Shown here: one piece after another, positions 14,995 to 23,520 of the stretch
Numbering within the stretch: the stretch's first letter is position 1
Layout of the letters: every line of letters begins with the position of its first letter
Assembly: GCF_004402785.1 (NCBI RefSeq)
Contig: NZ_SOFP01000072.1
Span: forward strand, 496 to 64,495
Direction: 5' to 3'
DNA length: 64,000 nucleotides
DNA from: Cryobacterium algoritolerans
Lineage (GTDB): Bacteria > Actinomycetota > Actinomycetes > Actinomycetales > Microbacteriaceae
Made by a program: the position numbers and the translations under genes
The notes under the pieces: generated by a model
What the model was told of the DNA's origin: nothing
Database searches by the model: none
The model's input: the letters and a program-made list of their open reading frames with translations, nothing else

Positions 14995-15872
14995 ACCCGG
15001 CAGCCCTGCGGGCAGACCGACGCTGGCGCATCGCCCGGGTCTTCGTGATGGCGGCCCTGGTCGTTGTGATCGTGGCGGCGATCGTGCTCGTCATCGCCCC
15101 GGCCGGGCATGCCGCGCCGGTCAACCCTGCGCCGATCGACCCCACCCCGCCGATCGACCCCACCCCGCCGACCGAACCGGCCGCCCCGACCACGCCGGCC
15201 GGCGGCGGCCTGAATGTGTCCATCAACGGGCCCGACGGTTCGCCGTCCTCGGCGATCGTCACCCTGATCGGCATCACGCTGCTCTCGGTCGCACCGGCGC
15301 TCCTGCTGATGATGACCTCGTTCACCAAGATTTTCGTGGTGCTCGCGATGACCCGCAACGCGCTCGCACTACCGTCCATCCCGCCGAACCAGGTGCTCGC
15401 GGGCCTGGCCCTGTTCCTGTCGTTGTTCATCATGGCGCCGATCCTGACCGACATCAACGAGCACGCCCTCCAGCCCTACCTGAACGGCACGCTTTCGTTC
15501 GATGACGCGGTGACCATCGGTTCGGGGCCGCTGCGCACGTTCATGCTCGCGCACACCAGGGAGGAAGACCTCGCCCTGATGACGAGGGCCGCCGACCAGC
15601 CCAACCCGGCGAACCGCGACGCGGTCAACCTGCTCACCCTGATCCCCGCCTTCATGATCTCCGAGCTTCGGGCCGCGTTCATCATCGGCTTCGTCATCTT
15701 CGTGCCGTTCCTTGTCATCGACCTCGTCGTCTCCGCCGCCCTGATGTCGATGGGCATGATGATGCTGCCGCCGGTGATGATCTCCCTGCCGTTCAAGATC
15801 CTCCTCTTCGTGCTCGTCGACGGGTGGGGTCTGATCATCACCACCCTGATCAGCAGTTATCGGGGGGGCTGA
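14991..15872 (+). CDS. fliP: Flagellar export gate protein FliP
   Basis: 293 residues from GTG 14991, which overlaps the fliO stop and has GGCAGGGA upstream; an in-frame GTG at 14955 is less likely. A cleavable signal peptide ends around residue 41 (APAGHA). It is followed by an unusual 25-residue proline-rich linker with duplicated PIDPTP units. The FliP core starts with ITLLSVAPALLLMMTSFTKI and includes FMISELRAAFIIGFVIFVPF and LPFKILLFVLVDGW, which are FliP signatures. Core subunit of the FliPQR export pore in the membrane. Confidence 0.95.
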   Translation: MNPAALRADRRWRIARVFVMAALVVVIVAAIVLVIAPAGHAAPVNPAPIDPTPPIDPTPPTEPAAPTTPAGGGLNVSINGPDGSPSSAIVTLIGITLLSVAPALLLMMTSFTKIFVVLAMTRNALALPSIPPNQVLAGLALFLSLFIMAPILTDINEHALQPYLNGTLSFDDAVTIGSGPLRTFMLAHTREEDLALMTRAADQPNPANRDAVNLLTLIPAFMISELRAAFIIGFVIFVPFLVIDLVVSAALMSMGMMMLPPVMISLPFKILLFVLVDGWGLIITTLISSYRGG

Positions 15873-16147
15873 TGGACACCAACGCCGTTCTCGACATCGG
15901 GCTCCAGGGCATCCTGGTGGCCGGCATGCTGTCCGCCCCGATCCTGATCACCGCCCTCGTCGTGGGCTTCGCGATCTCCCTGCTCCAGTCGATCACCCAG
16001 ATCCAGGAGGTGACGCTCTCCTTCGTGCCCAAGGCGATCGCCGTTGCCGTGGCCCTGATCGTCTCCGGCCATTGGATGATCTCCGAGATCGTCTCGTTCA
16101 CCCATATGCTCTTCGATAAGATCCCCGCGCTCATCGGCGGCGGCTGA
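15872..16147 (+). CDS. fliQ: Flagellar export gate protein FliQ
   Basis: 91 residues with two membrane helices (LISAPILITALVVGFAIS region at about 18-40, and AVAVALIVSGHWMISEIV at about 55-75). The diagnostic loop LLQSITQIQEVTLSFVPK lies between them. ATG 15872 overlaps the fliP stop, and the TGA overlaps the fliR ATG. Part of the FliPQR pore. Confidence 0.95.
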   Translation: MDTNAVLDIGLQGILVAGMLSAPILITALVVGFAISLLQSITQIQEVTLSFVPKAIAVAVALIVSGHWMISEIVSFTHMLFDKIPALIGGG

Positions 16148-16905
16148 TGAACATCACCCTGGACTTCGCGTGGATCGAAGCGGTCATGCTCGCCGGGGTG
16201 CGCATGGTCGCGTTCCTCATCGTGGCGCCACCGTTCTCGTACAACGCAATTCCGCTGCGGATCAAGGGCATGCTGGCCCTCGGGCTCGCCCTGGCCGTCT
16301 CGCCGCAGGTGACCCCCGGCTACGTCTCGCCCGACACGGCCGGTTTCATCGGCGCCCTGATCCTCGAGATCATGGTCGGCGGGGTGCTCGGCTTCCTGGT
16401 CCTCGTCGTCTTCTCCGCCATCCAGTCCGCCGGCAACCTGATCGACATGTTCGGCGGGTTCCAGCTGGCCCAGGGCTTCGACCCGCAGGCCATGATCAAC
16501 GGCGCCATGTTCACCCGGCTTTACCAGATGACGGCCCTGGCGCTCCTGTTCGCCTCCGGCGGCTACCAGCTGATCATCGGCGGCCTCGCCCGCACCTTCG
16601 CAGCCCTGCCGATCGGAGGCGGCATGAACCTCGCCGTGCCGATGCAGGCCGTGACCACGGCGGTCGGGCAGATGCTGCTCGCCTCGGTGCAGATCGCCGG
16701 CCCCCTGATCGTCGTGCTTTTCCTCGCCGACGCCGGCCTTGGCTTGCTCACCCGGGTGGCGCCCGCCCTCAACGCGTTCGCCCTCGGCTTCCCGCTCAAG
16801 ATCCTGATCACCCTGTCACTGGGCGCCGCCGGTTTCGTCGCGCTCCCGCGCATCGTCTCCTCGCTGACCGGCGTCGCCGTCGGCACGATGATGGGGGTGA
16901 AGTAG
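16147..16905 (+). CDS. fliR: Flagellar export gate protein FliR
   Basis: 252 residues with about six membrane helices. Recognisable parts are APPFSYNAIPLRIKGMLALGLAL near residue 27 and LIDMFGGFQLAQGFDPQ near 98, the latter typical of FliR. The C-terminus has ALNAFALGFPLKILITLSLG, also typical. Third component of the export pore. Starts within the fliQ stop; flhB starts immediately after its TAG. Confidence 0.95.
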   Translation: MNITLDFAWIEAVMLAGVRMVAFLIVAPPFSYNAIPLRIKGMLALGLALAVSPQVTPGYVSPDTAGFIGALILEIMVGGVLGFLVLVVFSAIQSAGNLIDMFGGFQLAQGFDPQAMINGAMFTRLYQMTALALLFASGGYQLIIGGLARTFAALPIGGGMNLAVPMQAVTTAVGQMLLASVQIAGPLIVVLFLADAGLGLLTRVAPALNAFALGFPLKILITLSLGAAGFVALPRIVSSLTGVAVGTMMGVK

Positions 16906-18012
16906 ATGTCGGACTCCGGTGAAAAGACCGAGCAGGCGACCGATAAACGGATGCGCGAGGTGCGCTCCAAGGGCCAGCTCTCCAAATCCCAGGACCTCAC
17001 CGCGTGGCTCGGCATCGGCGCCGCCGCCATCATGACCCCGGTCACCATCTCCCTCGGCGCCCAGGCCGGCACCAGCCAGATGATCAGCATCCGCTCCCTC
17101 GTCGCCCGGCCGGACCCCGAACTGGCCGTTCAGATGCTGGGCGAATCGCTCGGCTCGATGGCCGGCGTCCTCACCCCGATGCTCGCGACGGTATTCGTCA
17201 CCGTGCTGATCGGCGCGGTGGCCCAGGGCGGTGTGCACTTCAAGAAGGTCGCCGGCAAGTACGAGCAGTTCAACCTGGTCACCGGCTTCACCCGCACCTT
17301 CGGCGGGCAGGCGGTCTGGCAGGGCGTCAAGGCGCTGCTCAAGACCGTGGCCGTCGGCCTGGTGCTCACCCTGGTGATCCAGGGCCTGATGCCCATCCTG
17401 ATGACCGCCGGGGGCCTGCCCGTGATGGCGCTGATCGGAGCGGCCGGCGGCGGCGCGGCCTCCCTTGTGCAGTCCGCGGTGATCGCGGGTCTCGTACTCG
17501 CCGCCGCCGACGTGTTCGTCGTGATCCGCCGCAACCGCAAGCGCACCCGGATGACGAAGAAGGAGGTCAAGGACGAGAACAAGAGCTCGGAAGGTGACCC
17601 CCAGGTCAAGTCCCAGCGCCGGTCTCGGCAGCTGGCGATGAGCCGCAACCGGATGATGGCGGCCGTCGCTACCGCCGATGTCGTGCTGATCAACCCCACC
17701 CACTTCGCCGTCGCCCTGAAATACGAACCGGGCAAGTCCGCGCCGCGCGTCGTCGCGAAGGGCGCCGGAGTGATCGCCGCCCGCATCCGGGAGCAGGCCG
17801 AGACCGACACCGTCCCCATTGTGCGCGATATCCCGCTCGCCCGAGCCCTGCACGCCGAGTGCGAGATCGGCCAGGAAATCCCGGTCGAGCTCTACAACGC
17901 CGTCGCCCGGGTGCTGGCCTTTGTACTGGCCCTGAAGACCCGTGGCTCCGGCGCCGGGTCCGGCGTGCACACCGTAACCGAACCTGCCCTGATCAACGGA
18001 GGCCACCGATGA
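16906..18012 (+). CDS. flhB: Flagellar export specificity-switch protein FlhB
   Basis: 368 residues. It starts with the classic EKTEQATDKRMREVRSKGQL, has four membrane helices, and contains the autocleavage site Asn263-Pro264-Thr265-His266 in LINPTHFAVAL. Cleavage after Asn and contact with FliK change export from rod/hook to filament substrates. After this the C-terminal domain continues normally (GAGVIAARIREQAE, VRDIPLARALH). The stop overlaps flhA. Confidence 0.97.
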   Translation: MSDSGEKTEQATDKRMREVRSKGQLSKSQDLTAWLGIGAAAIMTPVTISLGAQAGTSQMISIRSLVARPDPELAVQMLGESLGSMAGVLTPMLATVFVTVLIGAVAQGGVHFKKVAGKYEQFNLVTGFTRTFGGQAVWQGVKALLKTVAVGLVLTLVIQGLMPILMTAGGLPVMALIGAAGGGAASLVQSAVIAGLVLAAADVFVVIRRNRKRTRMTKKEVKDENKSSEGDPQVKSQRRSRQLAMSRNRMMAAVATADVVLINPTHFAVALKYEPGKSAPRVVAKGAGVIAARIREQAETDTVPIVRDIPLARALHAECEIGQEIPVELYNAVARVLAFVLALKTRGSGAGSGVHTVTEPALINGGHR

Positions 18013-20060
18013 ACCGCAACCTCGCCAAACTCGCCGTGCCGATCGGCGTTGTCGGCATCATCCTGCTGCTCGTCGTGCCGGTGCCGGCGGTGCTCCTCGA
18101 CGTCCTCATCATCATCAACATCCTGCTCGGCCTGGTCACACTGCTGACCACCATGTTCGTGAAGAAGCCGCTCGATTTCTCGGTCTTCCCCTCGCTGCTG
18201 CTGGTGGCCACCCTGTTCCGGCTCGGCCTGAACGTGGCCTCCACCCGCCTCGTGCTCGGCGACGGCTACGCCGGCCAGGTCATCGCCTCCTTCGGCCAGG
18301 TTGCCGTCGGCGGGTCGATCATCATCGGCGCGGTGATCTTCCTGATCCTCGTCGTGATCCAGTTCGTGGTCGTCACCAAGGGCGCCGAACGGGTCGCCGA
18401 GGTGGGCGCCCGGTTCACCCTCGACGCCATGCCCGGCAAGCAGATGGCGATCGACGCCGACCTGAACGCCGGCCTGATCACCGACACCCAGGCCAGGGAG
18501 CGCCGGGCCGAGGTGTCCGCCGAGGCCGACTTCTACGGCGCCATGGACGGCGCCTCGAAGTTCGTCAAGGGTGACGCGATCGCCGGCATCATCATCATCA
18601 TCATCAACCTGGTCGGCGGCATCGCGATCGGCATGATCCAGCGCGGCCTGGAGATCGGCGAGGCGATGAGCACCTACTCGCTCCTCACCATCGGCGACGG
18701 CCTCGTCACCCAGATCCCTGCCCTGCTGATGGCCGTCTCCACCGGCATGATCGTCACCCGCTCGAACGCGGAGTCCGACATCGGTACGACCGCTTCCGCC
18801 CAGCTCACCCAGTCCCGCAACGCGCTGATGATCGCCGGGGCAGCCGCCCTCCTGATGGCGCTCATCCCCGGCATGCCGATCATCCCGTTCGTGGTGATCG
18901 GGGTGGCCCTGATCCTCTTCTCCCGGCGGATCAAAGCCGGTGAGGAGCGCGACCAGGCCGGTAAGGATGCCGCGGTCGCGGCCGAGGGGCTGGCCCCGCG
19001 GTCGGACACCGCCGAAGACCTGATCGAAACCATGCGGGTGCACGCGCTCGAGATCCTCCTCGCGCCCGACCTCGTCGACCTCGTCTCCGGCGCCCAGGAC
19101 GACCTCCTCGCCCGGGTGCGTTCCCTGCGCCGCAAGATCGCGATGGACCTCGGCGTCGTGGTGCCGCCCGTTCGCACCAGGGACAGCGTCGACCTGCCCT
19201 CGGCGACCTATGTCATCCGTATCGCCGGCGTCGAGGCCGGCCGCGGCACGGCCCCCGCCGGCAAGGTCCTCGCCCTCGGCGACGCCCTCGAGCTGCTGCC
19301 CGGCACCGCCACGGTCGAACCGGTCTTCGGCCTGGCCGGCAAGTGGGTGCCAAGCGAGATGCGTCACAGCGCGGAGATGACCGGGGCGACCGTGATCGAC
19401 CGGGTCTCCGTGCTCGTCACCCACCTCTCCTCGATCATCACCGGCAACGCGGCCAGGCTCCTCACCAGGGAGGACGTGCGCGTGCTGACCGACGGGGTCA
19501 AGCAGGTCAACCCGTCCGCCGTCGACGACCTGATCCCCGGCCTGCTCTCCCTCGCCGAGGTGCAGCGCGTGCTGCAGGGGCTGCTGGTCGAACTGATCCC
19601 GATCAACGACCTGCCCCGCATCTACGAGTCCCTCTCGCTGCGGGCGAAGGTCTCCGCCGACCCGGAGGGACTGGTCGAGGCAGCCCGCCAGGCGCTCGGC
19701 CCGGCGCTCACCGCCCAGTACCTCGACGACGGACTGCTCCGGGTGATCATGATCGAGCCGGGGCTCGAACAGTCCATGCTCGAGGGCATGCGTCCCTCCG
19801 AGCAGGGCACCCAGATCATGCTCGACGCGGCGAGGATCGACGCCATCCTCGGCTCGCTCAAGGAGGCCCTGGCGAACGTCGAGGCGAGCGGGCTGACCGC
19901 GGTGCTGGTCTGCGCGCCCGCGCTGCGCCCTGCCATCCGCCGCCTGCTCTCCGCGCACGCCGGCGGGCTGCCGGTGCTCTCCTACCAGGAGGTGACGTCG
20001 GCGAACGTTGCCATCGAGACGGTGGGAGTGGTTCGTGGAACCGAAACGATTTCTGCTTGA
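18009..20060 (+). CDS. flhA: Flagellar export gate protein FlhA
   Basis: 683 residues from ATG 18009 (four-base overlap with flhB). The N-terminal half has about eight membrane helices, with the family signatures FPSLLLVATLFRLGLNVASTR, FYGAMDGASKFVKGDAIAG and GDGLVTQIPALLMAVSTG. The C-terminal cytoplasmic part forms the ring that receives substrate-chaperone complexes and ends with LPVLSYQEV. The longest gene of the operon and full length for the family. The next gene starts 26 bases before its stop. Confidence 0.97.
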   Translation: MNRNLAKLAVPIGVVGIILLLVVPVPAVLLDVLIIINILLGLVTLLTTMFVKKPLDFSVFPSLLLVATLFRLGLNVASTRLVLGDGYAGQVIASFGQVAVGGSIIIGAVIFLILVVIQFVVVTKGAERVAEVGARFTLDAMPGKQMAIDADLNAGLITDTQARERRAEVSAEADFYGAMDGASKFVKGDAIAGIIIIIINLVGGIAIGMIQRGLEIGEAMSTYSLLTIGDGLVTQIPALLMAVSTGMIVTRSNAESDIGTTASAQLTQSRNALMIAGAAALLMALIPGMPIIPFVVIGVALILFSRRIKAGEERDQAGKDAAVAAEGLAPRSDTAEDLIETMRVHALEILLAPDLVDLVSGAQDDLLARVRSLRRKIAMDLGVVVPPVRTRDSVDLPSATYVIRIAGVEAGRGTAPAGKVLALGDALELLPGTATVEPVFGLAGKWVPSEMRHSAEMTGATVIDRVSVLVTHLSSIITGNAARLLTREDVRVLTDGVKQVNPSAVDDLIPGLLSLAEVQRVLQGLLVELIPINDLPRIYESLSLRAKVSADPEGLVEAARQALGPALTAQYLDDGLLRVIMIEPGLEQSMLEGMRPSEQGTQIMLDAARIDAILGSLKEALANVEASGLTAVLVCAPALRPAIRRLLSAHAGGLPVLSYQEVTSANVAIETVGVVRGTETISA

Positions 20061-21147
20061 AGGTGCCACCCTCGAGGGGCTGAAGGCGCGCATCCTCTCC
20101 GAACACGGTGCGGATGCGCGCATCGTCGCCGCCGAATGCGTCACGGTCGGCGGCATCCGGGGCTTCTTCGCCAGGCGGCACTTCGAGGTCACCGTCGAGG
20201 TGCCGGAGCGGCGGCGCCGCGGCGCGCACGCCCGGTTCGGCCTGCAGGACCGGCGCGAACCGCAGGACCGGCGTGACCGGCGTGACCGGCGTGACCCGCA
20301 GGGTAGGCGCGACCCGCCGGACCAGCCCGACCTGCAGGCCAGGCTCGGCATCGCCGCCCTCCTGGACGACGCGGACGAGGCCGAGGCTCGCCTCCAGACG
20401 AGCCCGGAACTGACCCTGTCCACCGACTCCGCCGACTTCGCCCACCTGATGGATGAGCTCACCTTTCAGGCCGAACCGGATCCTGCCCCGATTGTGCTCA
20501 CCGCGACTCGCGTGCGCGCCGCCGGTACCGACGTCGGGCCCATGGAGGCGCAGCCCGCCGCGCAGCCCGCCGCGCAGCTCGCCCCGCCGCCGACGCCGGT
20601 GACCCGGGTGCCTCGGCCCCTCTCGGGGCACGGGGATCTGGTCGTGCTCGTCGGGCTGCCGGATGCCGCGCTTCAGGTCGCGCGTTCGATGGCGCTCAAC
20701 GGGGCCGGCGAAGTGCTCGTCGCCGGGGCGGTCCGCTCCGATGAGGGCGAACGCGCAGACGACCGCCGCACGGCGCTCTCGGCCAGGGCCAGGGGAGTCG
20801 AACGGGGCCTGACCGCCTTCGTGGCCTACGGCCTGGGCGGCAATCTGGCCGACTCGGTGACCCTGGTCGCGGCCCTGGCCGACACGCTCGCGCCGATCGG
20901 TGCCGACCAGGTCTGGCTCGTGGTGGAGGCCGGCCGAAAACCCTCGGACACCGGCCGCTGGGCCGCGGCGCTGGCCGCCATCACGCAGATCGACGCTGTC
21001 GCCGTGGTCGGGGCTTCAACCACCGGCACGCCGGGCACCGTCGACGAGCTGGGCCTTCCGATCGGCTGGGTGGACGGAGCTCCGGCAACGGCCACGACAC
21101 TGGCGGGAGTGCCGAGCCTCCCAGGCCTCGCGGACGGGTCGCGCTAG
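20035..21147 (+). CDS. FlhF-like protein with degenerate SRP-GTPase domain
   Basis: 370 residues from a GTG at 20035 inside the end of flhA. Residues 1-45 (KRFLLEGATLEGLKARILSEHGADARIVAAE) match the start of FlhF, as does the position after flhA. A low-complexity segment follows (QDRRDRRDRRD, then QPAAQPAAQ). The region from residue 200 keeps the strand pattern of an SRP GTPase, but the G1 loop reads VGLPDAALQ with no Gly-Lys-Thr, G3 reads VEAGRKPSDT instead of DTAGR, and no TKxD G4 is present. It should not hydrolyse GTP. FlhF normally positions the flagellum; here a structural role is inferred. Confidence 0.75.
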   Translation: MEPKRFLLEGATLEGLKARILSEHGADARIVAAECVTVGGIRGFFARRHFEVTVEVPERRRRGAHARFGLQDRREPQDRRDRRDRRDPQGRRDPPDQPDLQARLGIAALLDDADEAEARLQTSPELTLSTDSADFAHLMDELTFQAEPDPAPIVLTATRVRAAGTDVGPMEAQPAAQPAAQLAPPPTPVTRVPRPLSGHGDLVVLVGLPDAALQVARSMALNGAGEVLVAGAVRSDEGERADDRRTALSARARGVERGLTAFVAYGLGGNLADSVTLVAALADTLAPIGADQVWLVVEAGRKPSDTGRWAAALAAITQIDAVAVVGASTTGTPGTVDELGLPIGWVDGAPATATTLAGVPSLPGLADGSR

Positions 21148-21156
21148 GCTGGGCTG

Positions 21157-21417
21157 GTGCTGGTACTTACACGCAAACAGGGGGAGAAGATCCTCATTGG
21201 TGACGACATCGTCATCACCATTCTCGACGTGCGAGGCGACAGCATCCGAATCGGAATCGACGCCCCCCGCGGCGTCGGAATCCAGCGCGACGAGGTCGTG
21301 CGTGCGGTCACCGAGGCGAACATCTCCGCCAGCCACGCCGACAGCGACGCCGAGGCCCGGATCAAGGCGACACTCGGCCTCCTCGCTCCCGGCACGCCCC
21401 CGGCTCCCGCTCCGTAG
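21157..21417 (+). CDS. csrA: Translational regulator CsrA
   Basis: 86 residues, GTG start nine bases after the flhF-like stop. The first 55 residues are a clear CsrA: LVLTRKQGEKILIGDDIVITI and IRIGIDAPRGVGIQRDEV. The RNA-binding residues are the Leu4-Arg6 strand and the GVxIQRDEV-type strand, although Val/His choices differ from Gammaproteobacteria. A 30-residue tail ends in APGTPPAPAP. CsrA at the end of a flagellar cluster usually represses flagellin translation until FliW titrates it (known from Bacillus). The partner fliW is not in the window. Confidence 0.95.
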   Translation: MLVLTRKQGEKILIGDDIVITILDVRGDSIRIGIDAPRGVGIQRDEVVRAVTEANISASHADSDAEARIKATLGLLAPGTPPAPAP

Positions 21418-21421
21418 CCGC

Positions 21422-21612
21422 CCCGGCACCCGAGCCCCCGGCACCCGAGCTCGTCGAGATCCCGTCTCCCGGCGCCCGAGTGTCCCGGTGATCGAGCTCG
21501 TCGAGATCACTGTCACCGGTCTCACCGGTCTCACCGGTCTCACCGGTCTCACCGGTCTCGACGGTCTCGACGGTCTCGACTGGCGGTCTCTGCGGGCTCG
21601 ACCACCGGGGTG
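21422..21612. repeat. Palindromic and 9-bp tandem repeats between convergent csrA and GH130
   Basis: Three elements fill this gap. First, diverged GAGCTCGTCGAGAT units, including a 23-base near-palindrome at 21488-21510 (GTGATC ... GATCAC). Second, five perfect CACCGGTCT units at 21514-21558. Third, GACGGTCTC units followed by GGGCTCGACCACC up to 21606. The sequence family is the one seen at 4-123. Genes converge here, so the hairpins may end transcription from both sides (inference). Confidence 0.8.
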
Positions 21613-21613
21613 G

Positions 21614-22684
21614 TCAGGCCGGGATGTGGTCCAGGCGAGCGACGCCGATCTTCGAGTCCGCCATTCCGTAGAAGACGAAGCGCACGCCGTCGATCTCCTC
21701 GATCGCGGTCGGGAAGACCACGTTCGGCACGATTCCGCTGATCTCGTCCGGCGTCTCCGCCTTGAGCAGCGGCTCGCTCGTGCGCGCCAGGACGATGGTG
21801 GGGTCGTCGGCGTCGAGGATCATCGCGCCGGCTGAATAGTTCACCCTCTGCTGCTGGGAGAACGCACCGTCGATGGTCCCCGTAACGCCGTGGTGCATGA
21901 GCAACCAGCCCTCCGGGACGCGCAAGGGGGCAGGCCCGCCGCCGATCTTCAGCTCCTCGAACGGGAATTCCGGCCCGGCGAGGAAGCGGTGGTCGCCCCA
22001 GAAGGTCAGCTTCGTGACGTCGGCCAGCACATCGGCGACCGGCACGTAGCTGATCCAGATGCTCTGCCGGGTGTCGGTGACGCCGGCCGGAACCCGGATG
22101 CCCTCTCCCGGCTTGACCTCGCCGAGGTCCCACATCGGGCGGTGCAGCGCGGCAAAGCTCTCCACCCCGTCCGGGCCGGTGACCGGCTCGGGGAAGAAGA
22201 CGGTGTCCTTGTTGTGGAACAGGTTCAGGTCCATGTCGAGGGCCTCGTCGTACTCGAACAGCACCGGGCCGAGTCGACGCCACTCGCGCAGGTCGCTGGA
22301 GACGGCGACGGCCGTTCGGGGACCGAGCGGACCGTACGCGACATAGGTCATCACGTGCAGGCCGAGGCGCGGGATGTGGGTGACCCGGGGGTCCTCGACC
22401 CCGGCGTTGTTCGCGCCGCGTTCCCAGCCCCGGTCCGGTTCGAGCACGACGCCCTCACGTTCGACCCCGGTGGGTACGCCGTCGGTGATGACGACCTTCG
22501 CCAGGCCGACCCGGGAGACGTTGCCGGTGGCAACCAGGCGGGGGAGCAGGTACAGGGTGCCGTCGGGGGTGTGGCCGCTGCCCGGGTTGAGAACGCCTTC
22601 GGCCTCGAGGTCGTTGCCGTCTTCGGGCGTCATGATGACGCCCATTCTGGTCAGGGTATAGGGAAAATTCGTTGGGGTAGTCAT
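21614..22684 (-). CDS. Glycoside hydrolase family 130 protein (mannoside phosphorylase/mannosidase type)
   Basis: 356 residues; ATG at 22684, two bases after the permease stop. A five-bladed beta-propeller GH130 protein is indicated by GVEDPRVTHIPRLGLHVMTYVAY, EYDEALDMDLNLFHNKDTVFFPEPV and WLLMHHGVTGTIDGAF. Known family members phosphorolyse or hydrolyse beta-1,2- or beta-1,4-mannosides. It is last in an operon with a sugar ABC importer, which suggests cytoplasmic processing of an imported beta-mannoside. The exact linkage, and phosphorylase versus hydrolase, cannot be decided by eye. Confidence 0.85.
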   Translation of the reverse strand: MTTPTNFPYTLTRMGVIMTPEDGNDLEAEGVLNPGSGHTPDGTLYLLPRLVATGNVSRVGLAKVVITDGVPTGVEREGVVLEPDRGWERGANNAGVEDPRVTHIPRLGLHVMTYVAYGPLGPRTAVAVSSDLREWRRLGPVLFEYDEALDMDLNLFHNKDTVFFPEPVTGPDGVESFAALHRPMWDLGEVKPGEGIRVPAGVTDTRQSIWISYVPVADVLADVTKLTFWGDHRFLAGPEFPFEELKIGGGPAPLRVPEGWLLMHHGVTGTIDGAFSQQQRVNYSAGAMILDADDPTIVLARTSEPLLKAETPDEISGIVPNVVFPTAIEEIDGVRFVFYGMADSKIGVARLDHIPA

Positions 22685-22686
22685 TT

Positions 22687-23520
22687 CTAACCTTTCACGC
22701 CGGAGCCGATATCGGTGGAGACAAAATGTCGTTGGAAAACGATGAAGAGCAGGACGGCCGGGGCTGCGAGCACGCAGGCTCCAGCGAGGACGGCTCCGAA
22801 GGGATTGGCGGCGGTGGCGGCCACGTTGCTGATGTAGTTGGCCAGTGCCACGGCGAGGGGCTGCATGGAGGCCTCCTTGGTGACGAGGAATGGCCAGAGA
22901 AACTCGTTCCAGGGTCCGATGAAGGTCAACAGCACCACGGTCAGGATTGCGGGGCGTACGAGCGGGATGGCGATCTTCATCAGTACGGTGATCTCGCCGG
23001 CCCCGTCGATCCTCGCCGCGTCGAACAGGTCCCGGGGAACCTGGAGGAAGTACTGGCGGAAGATGATGACGGCGGTTGAGTTGATCGCGAATGGGAGGAT
23101 CATGCCGAGATAGTTGTCGGCGAGGCCGTAGTCCCTGGCGATCATGACGTAGAGCGGGATCATCAGCAGCTGGAACGGAACGACCTGGACCAGGAGCACG
23201 AGTGCGAAGGTGACCCCGCGTCCGCGCCACTGCAGCTGGGCCAGCGCATAGCCGACGAGCACCCCGAAAACGAGGGTACCGACGATGACGCCGCCGGTGA
23301 AGATGCCCGAGTTGAGCAGTCCCCGAATGAGGTTGATCCGGCTGTTGATGTCGGTGTAATTCTCGAGGGTCAGGTTGGCAGGGTTCGGGAACGCCCCACC
23401 GGGAGTCGAGTCAGGCGAGGCCTGCAACGATCCGATGATCATGTAGTAGAACGGAAAGAGGAACGCGACGGCACCGACCGACAGCACGACGCCGCGGAGG
23501 ATTTTCTGGCCGCGCGTCAT
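22687..23520 (-). CDS. Sugar ABC transporter permease (MalG-like)
   Basis: 277 residues, six membrane helices, CUT1-type. The EAA loop that contacts the ATPase reads DGAGEITVLMKIAIPLVRPAI. It starts by a four-base overlap with the other permease and ends just before the GH130 gene. No ATPase gene is in the operon, so a shared MsiK-type ATPase encoded elsewhere is likely, as is common in Actinobacteria (inference). Confidence 0.92.
   Translation of the reverse strand: MTRGQKILRGVVLSVGAVAFLFPFYYMIIGSLQASPDSTPGGAFPNPANLTLENYTDINSRINLIRGLLNSGIFTGGVIVGTLVFGVLVGYALAQLQWRGRGVTFALVLLVQVVPFQLLMIPLYVMIARDYGLADNYLGMILPFAINSTAVIIFRQYFLQVPRDLFDAARIDGAGEITVLMKIAIPLVRPAILTVVLLTFIGPWNEFLWPFLVTKEASMQPLAVALANYISNVAATAANPFGAVLAGACVLAAPAVLLFIVFQRHFVSTDIGSGVKG

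Noticed and set aside
16919-16950. ACCGATAA inside flhB as a fourth sigma-28 promoter
   Set aside because: The upstream GAAA is at 14 bases and the site is within coding sequence of the operon; likely chance.
17892-20462. Very long open frame (856 codons) on the - strand opposite flhA
   Set aside because: It mirrors flhA codons in GC-rich DNA, is extremely rich in Asp/Gly/His/Arg, has no family resemblance, and flhA on the + strand is certain.
1-21417. Flagellar cluster as a recent horizontally acquired island
   Set aside because: Composition and codon use look the same as in the housekeeping genes, and there is no integrase, tRNA or clear attachment site; only the bordering repeats are suggestive.
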